The position numbers and the translations under genes are program-made. A stretch of 64,000 nt of DNA, taken from the NCBI RefSeq assembly GCF_040712315.1, contig NC_134020.1:8019218-8083217 (forward strand), written 5' to 3'. Origin of the DNA: Castanea sativa (lineage: Eukaryota; Streptophyta; Magnoliopsida; Fagales; Fagaceae). Positions 57,097 through 64,000 of the stretch are shown here, in pieces. The notes below the pieces were generated by a model. It was given only the letters and a program-made list of their open reading frames with translations, made no database searches and was not told the origin of the DNA. Numbering within the stretch: position 1 is the first letter of the stretch; the number at the start of each line of letters is the position of its first letter.

Positions 57097-59540
57097 TGAT
57101 AGGCCAAGAATGTATTGACCCCTTGTGATAAATTAATTGATTAATTAGCCAAGTTTATTAATTAATCAAATTAAGATGCAATGTTCATGGTAGCACAAAG
57201 AAATCACCAACTGAAATAAAATGCAGCAAAAAATAAAGTTGACAAGGTAATTTGTTTTCGAATGGGGAAAACCTCCAAGGCAAAAACTCCACCGGGTGAT
57301 TTTAAGGTCACCACTCCCGAGAATTCACTGTTATCACAACAAGCGGTTACAAGTAAAGTGAAGGAAAAAAATCTGGTTTTGCATCTCATGCAAAACCCAC
57401 AGCGGAAGCGACGAACTAGGATCTATTTCATTCATGATTGATAACGTGCACAATGTAAATTTCAGAATTTAAGAACAAGATAGCGTACCTTGGTGTGGAG
57501 AAATTCAAAACAAAGATTAGAAGCACTTGGGAACACTTTTAATCTTCACTCGAATTCCACTTTACGCCCAAGATGTATGGTCTCTCAATTAGTTTTCAAA
57601 GGGAGAATGAAAGTGTGTCTCACACTCTCTCACACACCGTTTTTTTTTTTTCACTAACAAGAATTATGTATGCTTTTCCCTTTATAATTAAAAGATTATC
57701 TAATTGGGCTAGCCTATTGGGCCTTTCCAATTGGGCTTTAGTGTGTGGCTTGGAGTGGGACCAAAAGGGACCAATAAGACACTAGCTCCAATGGGCCTTG
57801 GGCTTTTCCGTCAACTCTTGACAAGTCCAAAGTTACCATTAATTATATTTAATACCACTATATAAATATAATTGTACTCTAGGTCTTATTAATAAATTAT
57901 ATCCCAAGACTTTATTATACACGTAACCCCTTCATAAAATATTCGTAGTAACACAAAGTCATAAATGTAGCTACCACTTTGTAAATTACTACATCTTATC
58001 CTTGAGTACCCGGTTTAATTCTTTAAAGTTATTCATTATATATTTATGAAATCCAATTTCATAAATATATACTTTAGTAATTTCTTACTAAAGTGGTTAG
58101 GCCTAACTCTCTGAATAACTGAACCATTAAACTTATCTCAAGGGAATATTTTAATCTCCATCAAGAGACTATGAATTCCATCTTGAGAATATATGTTCCA
58201 TCAACACTAAATGTGGCTGCCCAACATGCGAGGTTTTGACCGTCACTTCGGATCTCACTCACGATATATCAAAGCAACCTACACTTCATGATCGGGTCCA
58301 TTATTCTCTCGGGATTAAGAGTTCATGCAAATAGAAGTCGTGAGATTTATTATTCATTTGACGATCGTTAGGAGAATAATAAATCTCACGGCAATCCGAT
58401 TCAATATGTTTTAACTCTTAAAACATATCAACATATCAACTAGAAGTTTCCACTTCCATGATCAAGACAAATCATCTTAGTTGACACGTTACGGTCTTCG
58501 CGAGATGAAATGCCCAATTTCATCACCGACTACGAACTATAAATTCTGAGTTTACAAAGAACTTGTGATTTACATCTTCTGTGACTTTTCACATAAATCA
58601 CATACAATGCATCTCATGGACTATATGATAATGTCTCATATTCATGTTACCATTATTTTAGATAATAATAAAACAACTTTATCAATCACAATATTAAGTC
58701 ATACATCATGTCATACATAATGTCATACATAATATCATACATAGCATCATACAATAGGATTTAAGGGCACAAATCCTAACAATAAGGAATCTCAGTACCT
58801 TATACCAACCAACGGTTGAACCCTTACCCCAATACCCAATTGGACTTGTTTTGTAGTGACAATCTCTCCTTTTAATGCATGGCTCTCAGTACGTGACTAA
58901 CCAATAGATGCGACGATCCCAGTACGGGACTTAATCACCAACTTGAGAAGGATATTGGCTGCAAAGTTCTTCAGTTCATCACATGATGAAGATCACGAAG
59001 TTGTTTGGTGACAAATCCCTACGGTGTACAAACACAACGAGTTTTTCAAGAGAAAGAAGAACTAGGGCAAACTAGGTTTCCGGTCACAATTTGCATGAAC
59101 AACTCTTTGCTTCACACTTGTGCAACTATGCAACTTGTGGCAGCCCTTAAAATAATCCTTATATATGTTTAAGGTTGTGAGAAAAAAAACCCAATCACAT
59201 ACTTACAGATTGGAATGAAATCAGAATTGAAAATCTAATTTTCATAATTCTCGATAGATACCTTATACGGTGAGCGGTATCGAGCTTCGAGCTTAAACAA
59301 CTTTTTAAATCTCGATAGATACTAGCTGTTGAGCTAGCTGTCGAGCTTTAAAAACGAACACTTGATCACTTGATTCTTGGATAGACTTGCACGGTTTTAA
59401 CACTTGAACTTGAAACCTTGTTCCTTGAAGCATTAAACACATTCTAGATTTACCCAATTACAAGTAAAGTGCGTTTTGTCAAAGGATTAGCCAATACATG
59501 ATGACATATGTTCCTAACATGAATCACATATGTCCTAACA
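57097..59540 (-). mobile_element. Solo LTR of the gag-only copia family, interrupted
   Basis: Minus strand from TGTTAGGACATATG (59540) to GGCCTATCA (57097). About 1.02 kb remain after removing the insertion at 57359-58781. Flanks TGGTA (57092-57096) and TGATA (59541-59545) are a 5-bp duplication with one change. Inserted in the Tat/Ogre LTR, whose sequence continues on both sides. Confidence 0.88.
57359..58781 (-). mobile_element. Copia family 2 solo LTR, copy D
   Basis: Minus strand TGTTAGGATTTGTGCC (58781) to the CCTTCA end (57359), 1.42 kb. It carries both conserved hairpins (inverse). It splits the copia LTR between CAAGTAAAG and GAATCTCAG. The flanks TAAAG and ATAAG are an imperfect target duplication. 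Confidence 0.85.
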
Positions 59541-59833
59541 TGATAGATTTAGTGTCTTATTTTATTTTGGGTAGATTGTAACTATGAAACAAGGCTTTGT
59601 ATTTTCCCTTTTTTTACTAGATGTATCGAGGAATCAAAGAAATGTAATGTTCTTTCTACCTTGATGTAATTATTTCCAATTAATAAGAATGCATACTATT
59701 CAAGATATATTATAGTTTGTAAAGTTTTCTTATTTTACTTATAAAATAAGTGACGACTCCAGATGATCCTGAAAAGGGAAAGAGTCGATGCCTAACCCCT
59801 TTTCTGAGAGCAACAAAGTTTCCCGGTCTCTCA

Positions 59834-60137
59834 CAGTTACTTTTACAGTATTTTCACAATAATATGTGGCAAGTTGTAACTAGTTTTTATACAATAGGAC
59901 ATTATTATTATTTATCTACCTTTATCATATATTTTTATATAAGTGATATTACATATAAATATCATAAATTATTATTAATTTGACAAAAATGTATGATTAG
60001 TTATTTAATTATATTTGTTTATGCTTTCAATGGTTGTTGTCTTACAAATCTTTAAATTATTAATAACTTTTGTGGACTACTGTACTATGTAGTTGTATTG
60101 TATACTAAATTGTATTTAGAATACTATTTTAGATTAT
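59834..60137. other. No gene, 59834-60137
   Basis: AT-rich sequence between two retroelements. Confidence 0.6.
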
Positions 60138-60790
60138 TGTTATACGGACTAAGAATAGTAGGACGGCTCCGAATTACAAAGCCCACTCACCGAATCATCT
60201 CGGCCCATCTTAACCCACTTAGCCGAGTTGCAATGGCCTGGCTAAACAAGCCGACCAAGTAACCTCAAGACATGCCGTGAATGAGGGAGAATGTCGTGAA
60301 TGAGGGATAATGCCTTGGGAAAATTCGCCTATAGAGCAATAACTGGCGCTAAGCACAAGTTACTAGGATGTCACGTCAGCAATAGAAGGAGGCCCCCCTT
60401 TGTCTAGAGATACAATACGGAGGGGCCCAATGATGTGGGGAATATCCTCTCATCATGACAACCTCGCTAAGAGGAGCGTATAAAGAGAGGAAGAGAGGGA
60501 GGGATTAGGGGATGAAAATTTCGGGGAAGGAAACACGAGAGTAATAAGGAAAAATACATCTTGGGGACTAAGAAATCTTGTTCAGATTTCAAGGTGGGGG
60601 CTTAGCTATACAACCATTGTCTTGGTTGAGCCATGATTAAGAGAGTTTGGTGCCAAAATAAGCTAAATTCCCTCAGTAACCTTAAGAGCCATTTCTTGGA
60701 CCTCCTATTGTGGGATAAGCCTAACCCAGAGTACAAGTAAATGAGGACCTAAGCCCAAGAGTCCAAGGTTGTTAAGAACAACCCGTTACA
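60138..60790 (+). mobile_element. 5' LTR of a Ty3-gypsy element
   Basis: TGTTATACGGAC to CCCGTTACA, 653 bp, less AT-rich than the flanks. TATAAAG at about 60479-60485 is a likely TATA box. A PBS follows two bases later. Confidence 0.75.
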
Positions 60791-60792
60791 AT

Positions 60793-60810
60793 TGGTGCCA
60801 TATGTGGGAA
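60793..60810 (+). promoter_or_regulatory. Primer binding site, gypsy type
   Basis: TGGTGCCATATGTGGGAA, a changed form of the TGGCGCCGTCTGTGGGAA site common in plant gypsy elements. Confidence 0.75.
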
Positions 60811-60939
60811 TCTTCTACTACGCTGAAGGTCTAGAGGTGGCGAAGGATACTTCTGGACGGTGAAGCGATATGCAAATGAAGGTATGGTCTGGTGGAAACT
60901 GATCCAAAGGCTCATCATGGGTTCTTAGGTTAGTGGAAC

Positions 60940-61690
60940 ATGAGTGAAGGAAGGAGTGCTACGACCGCGATTGGCATAAGACTCAAGATGACTCGCATGT
61001 AGCTTCATCCTAGGGAGAAAGGATGGTATCATACATGCCAAAAGGTTCGTACCATAGTGACCGGGATTGCGAGTTAGAAAGTCTACGAAGGTAAGTTAGG
61101 TAGTTGGAGTTGAAGACAAGGCAAAAGCACCGAAGGAGGACTCCTGAGGGATTATCCCATGACCATAACTCGGTGGGAAATCATACAGAGGGATCATCTC
61201 ACCATAACCACTCTCGGTGGTCAAGGGAAAGGTCAAACAAGTCTAAAGATAGTCAGTATCTCTGAGAAGAGAAAGGGAGGGGCACTAAAATGCTACCATG
61301 GACGCCATGAGCTGAGCACTAAGAAGGATAGCCAAGCCACCTTTTTCTGAGGAAATAGAGCGTACCGAAATGCCGAGACATTTGAATCGCCTGCCTTTAA
61401 CCTGTTACGATGGTAAGAAGGATATGGTAGAGCACATATGTAATTTCACCTAACTTATGGCCTTTTATTCTTGGAATGATGGAATTTTGTGCAAGGTGTT
61501 CCCTTCTAGTCTTGGCCCCATGACAATGAGGTGGTTCAACAGTCTGAAGAAGGGTTCCATCCACAACTTCAAGGAGTTAATACAGGCATTTGGGGCGCGC
61601 TTTGTGACTTGTAGCCAAGTCCCCTAGCCCATTATACGTGTAAGTTTGATTTAAGCTTATATAGAGGAATAAACTATGTTATCTAACAGT
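60940..61690 (+). pseudogene. gag: Ty3-gypsy Gag pseudogene (N-terminal half)
   Basis: The recognisable core runs from 61298: MDAMS, a stop, then RRIAKPPFSEEIERTEMPR, LTCYDGKKDMVEHICNFT, FYSWNDGILCKVFPSSLGP, TMRWFNSLKKGSIHNFKELI and QAFGARFVTCSQVP, ending near 61690. This is the standard retrotransposon Gag core of plant gypsy elements with the TGGCGCC PBS. In-frame stops occur at several places (after MDAMS, after ICNFT, after SQVP). The upstream part (60940-61297) is too eroded to read, and the start codon is not certain. Right of 61690 the gag no longer continues recognisably. No pol is present before LTR E. Confidence 0.78.
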
Positions 61691-61949
61691 ACATCTACAT
61701 GAAGAAGCTTCTAAGTGACAAAGATGCTAACTTTAACATGACGCATGTTAGAGAAGAAGAAAGTGATGGAAAGAACGTAAAAGGACATAAGATGTACATG
61801 GAAAACCCTAGAAAAGGGATGAAAAACAACAATTTCAGCAAGAATGGAATGTTCTTGCTTTGCTCAGATTTGTATTATGTGAGGAAAAAGTGGCCACTCT
61901 TGTACAATAAGGGTATTCTTCCTTAAAGAGAGACCCTATTTGCTACCTT
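61691..61949 (+). other. Short open frame of unknown origin, 61699-61926
   Basis: A 75-codon frame rich in Lys and Asn (KNNNFSKNGMFLLCSDLYYV). It is not recognised and could be a piece of the gypsy interior or chance. Confidence 0.3.
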
Positions 61950-62688
61950 CCTATCTTATGACATTATGTATGACGCTAAGTATGACATTATGTATGACTT
62001 AATGTTGTATTAATAAAGTTGTTTTATTATAATCTAAAATAATGGTAACATGAATATTGGACATTATCATATAGTCAATGAGATGTATAGTATGTGATTT
62101 ATGTGAAAAGTCACAGAAGATATAAATCACAAGTTCTTTGTAAACTCAGAATTGTAGTTCGTAGTCAGTGATGAAATTGGGCATTTCATCTGCGAAGACT
62201 ATAACATATCAACTAAGATGATTTGTCTTGATCATGGAAGTGGAGACTTCTAGTTGGTATGTTGATATGTTTTAAGAGTAAAGACATATTGAACTGGATC
62301 GCTGTGAGATTTATTATTCTCCTAACTACTGTCAATTGAATGATAAATCTCATGACTTATATTTATATGAACTCTTAATCCTAAGAGAATAATGGACTTG
62401 ATCATGAAGTGTAGGTTGCTTTGATATACCAGGAGTGAGATCTAGAGTAACGGTCAAAACCTCAGTATGTTGGACAACCACATTTAATGTTGATGGAACA
62501 TATATTCTCAAAATAGAATTCATAGTCTCTTAACGGAGATACAAAATATTCCATTGAGATAAGTTTAATGGGTTTGTTATTCGGAATGTTAGGCCTAACT
62601 ACTTTAGTAAATAGTTACTAGAGTATATATTCATGAGATTAGATTTCATAAATATATAATGAATAACTTAAAGGATTAAATTGGTACT
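61950..62688 (+). mobile_element. Copia family 2 LTR fragment, copy E
   Basis: Follows LTR B from its GACATTATGTATGAC region to GGATTAAATTGGTACT. The true start (TGTTAGGAT) is missing or eroded, and the right part is cut by the next sequence. The 17-bp hairpin is present with changes (about 62302-62354). Confidence 0.8.
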
Positions 62689-64000
62689 TGTTGTGAAATT
62701 TTATAATACTCGCAAGTGTATAAACCGTACCGAAGTATAGTTTGACAAGAACGACGTCGAACCCACATGGACTTGAATGAACGTAGGAAATTAATTAAAT
62801 CTTAACCAAATTAATCCTAATCTAGTTTAATAAAAATTAGTTGTTTTTAAATTAAATAAACTAAGTAAATAATCAAATTAAGCAAATAGTTAAACTAAGC
62901 AAAAGATATAAAGCAATAAAAAGATGTAAACAATCAAGGGAAATGAATTAAGGTTTTGGAATCCGCCTTGTAAGTCATATCAGCATATATTTATGATCAT
63001 TAATTTTTTCCAACTCACTACATGATAATCTAAAAATCAATCTTGCTATCATGAAAAATATTCTCATTAAAATCCGTATTTTAAAAATCAAAAGCATGTT
63101 CTTCTTCACTTCTTAAGTATAAAATCAAATCATCAATTGTATCTATAGCCAAATAAATCACAAGATATATCCAATTCTAAAAATCAAATCATAAATTGTA
63201 TACATTGACAGATAAATCACAAGCGATATCCAATTTTATAATTAAGAATTAATAAACCAAGCATTCAATTAATTAAGATAAATCCTAAATCATGAGAAAA
63301 AAATGATTGAACTCGTATCTAGAATCTCATCTTAGTCAATTGATATGAATCAAGAACAATTTAAATCATTAGAGAAAAACTATTGTGGGAAAAATCAAAT
63401 CACATAAATATTACTAATAATCTTTAACAAGGTTTCATCCTCAACCCTAATTATAAATTTAGCTACTCATAGTAATTAAAATAAAATACTAAACATTAAA
63501 CTAGACAAATAAAATAAAACTAACTGTCATGGAAGAAAACCAAAGAAGTAGCCACACTCTCTATGTTCAACCCCCAGCCCTAGTACTAACCTCCCCCTAA
63601 ATTATTCCCTAAAGAGCCTTTAAATAGGTCAAGGAATCCCATTACAAGTTGAATTCTCGTTTGGGAAAAATCCCAAATTTTTAGGCTTCACTTAACCGAC
63701 GATTTTGGCCATTTAAAGTCAGAATTTGGACTTTTGGTAAATTAAAAAGTTGTAGCCTTTTAAGTTAAATTTCCAGTTCAACTTGAATCATCTCGATTGG
63801 ACATCTGAGCCGAAAGTTATGCCAAAAATACTAACTCATGTGTAGGCTGGGATCCTAATCCGAATTGAACTTGGATTTGGTGCAAATTTCCTTTGATTCT
63901 CTGCTCCAATTGGACTTAAATTTAATTGAGTTGGCCTTCTTTAACTTCATCATGGCCCTTATAAAAGTAAAGTCCATTAGCTTTCTTCTTTGCACAAATC
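62689..64000 (+). mobile_element. Probable LTR of another retroelement, running off the window
   Basis: Starts TGTTGTGAAATTTTATAATA exactly where copy E breaks, after GTACT (62684-62688, possible target duplication). It continues CTCGCAAGTGTATAAACCGT and ACGTCGAACCCACATGGACT, a wording I associate with plant gypsy LTRs. No ORF in 1.3 kb. The other end is outside the window. Confidence 0.55.

Larger units (their letters stand above)
55592..59833 (+). mobile_element. Tat/Ogre LTR (3' portion), with nested insertions
   Basis: Homologous to 26530-28464, with TATAAATAG at 55784-55792, a GTCTGGGTAGGGTGGG block at 57024, TTATTTTATTTTGGGTAG at 59557 and the end CGGTCTCTCA at 59833. It is interrupted at 57097-59540 by a copia LTR. 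A tandem region lies at 56206-56730. No PBS follows, so it is a 3' or solo LTR. Its start may be the fragment at 45812-46275. Confidence 0.75.

Overview
The window is AT-rich plant nuclear DNA made almost entirely of transposable elements, many nested in one another. I see no intact host gene. A eudicot tree is likely: the LTR families, the non-autonomous TIR element at 24.2 kb and the putative plant transposon protein ORF resemble what I remember from Fagaceae (oak, chestnut and relatives). That assignment is from memory and is only moderately sure. A run of exactly 200 N at 44908-45107 marks a scaffold gap.

Left part (1-28.5 kb). A minus-strand Tat/Ogre-type Ty3-gypsy element (LTR 15980-17679, PBS 15959-15976, gag pseudogene 13760-12615) was invaded by two copies of a Ty1-copia family, here called family 2. 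These are solo LTR B (14436-15614, target duplication CTAGG) and LTR A (to 12614). LTR A is cut at 11340 by the 3' terminus of a Helitron. A broken RPA1-like gene lies upstream of that terminus, and it is itself split by a complete 7.6-kb copia-type element (2073-9682, target duplication ATATT). That element has a gag and an unrelated plant transposon protein ORF, but no recognisable pol. To the right a second Tat/Ogre LTR (18624-22765) lies head-to-head with the first. A gypsy solo LTR (17690-18486, target duplication CCATG) sits in the spacer, and a Tekay/Del-like LTR (20146-22347) is inserted inside. Then come a small TIR element, a minus-strand Helitron 3' end at 23826, another TIR element, and a 2.5-kb Tat/Ogre LTR (25944-28464) that holds a tandem array of hairpins.

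Middle (28.5-45 kb). A truncated family 2 copia element (LTR C, PBS, leader, gag pseudogene) covers 29286-33175. An unassigned AT-rich stretch follows, then a 1.55-kb foldback with arms of about 700 bp (36885-38435) bounded by AT-rich microsatellites, then a related short element in the same microsatellite. At 40647-42336 lies a Mutator-like element with a probable 9-bp target duplication that carries a mangled fragment of the 40S ribosomal protein uS5 (RPS2) gene. It is nested in an older element of the same family.

Right part (45-64 kb). Here are the start of another Tat/Ogre LTR, a CT-rich and intron-like region on the minus strand, an array of about 30-bp units that switches orientation at about 49.49 kb, and a 345-bp tandem array. 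Next is a minus-strand truncated copy of the gag-only copia element (51830-54927), then a CACTA end (to 55591). A Tat/Ogre LTR follows (55592-59833), interrupted by a solo copia LTR that is itself interrupted by a family 2 solo LTR. Last is a Ty3-gypsy element with a TGGYGCC-type PBS and gag pseudogene (60138 onward), hit by a family 2 LTR fragment and then by a further LTR-like sequence that runs off the end.

Nothing here works as an operon. What can be read is an order of insertions, supported by target duplications and by homologous sequence that resumes across the breaks.
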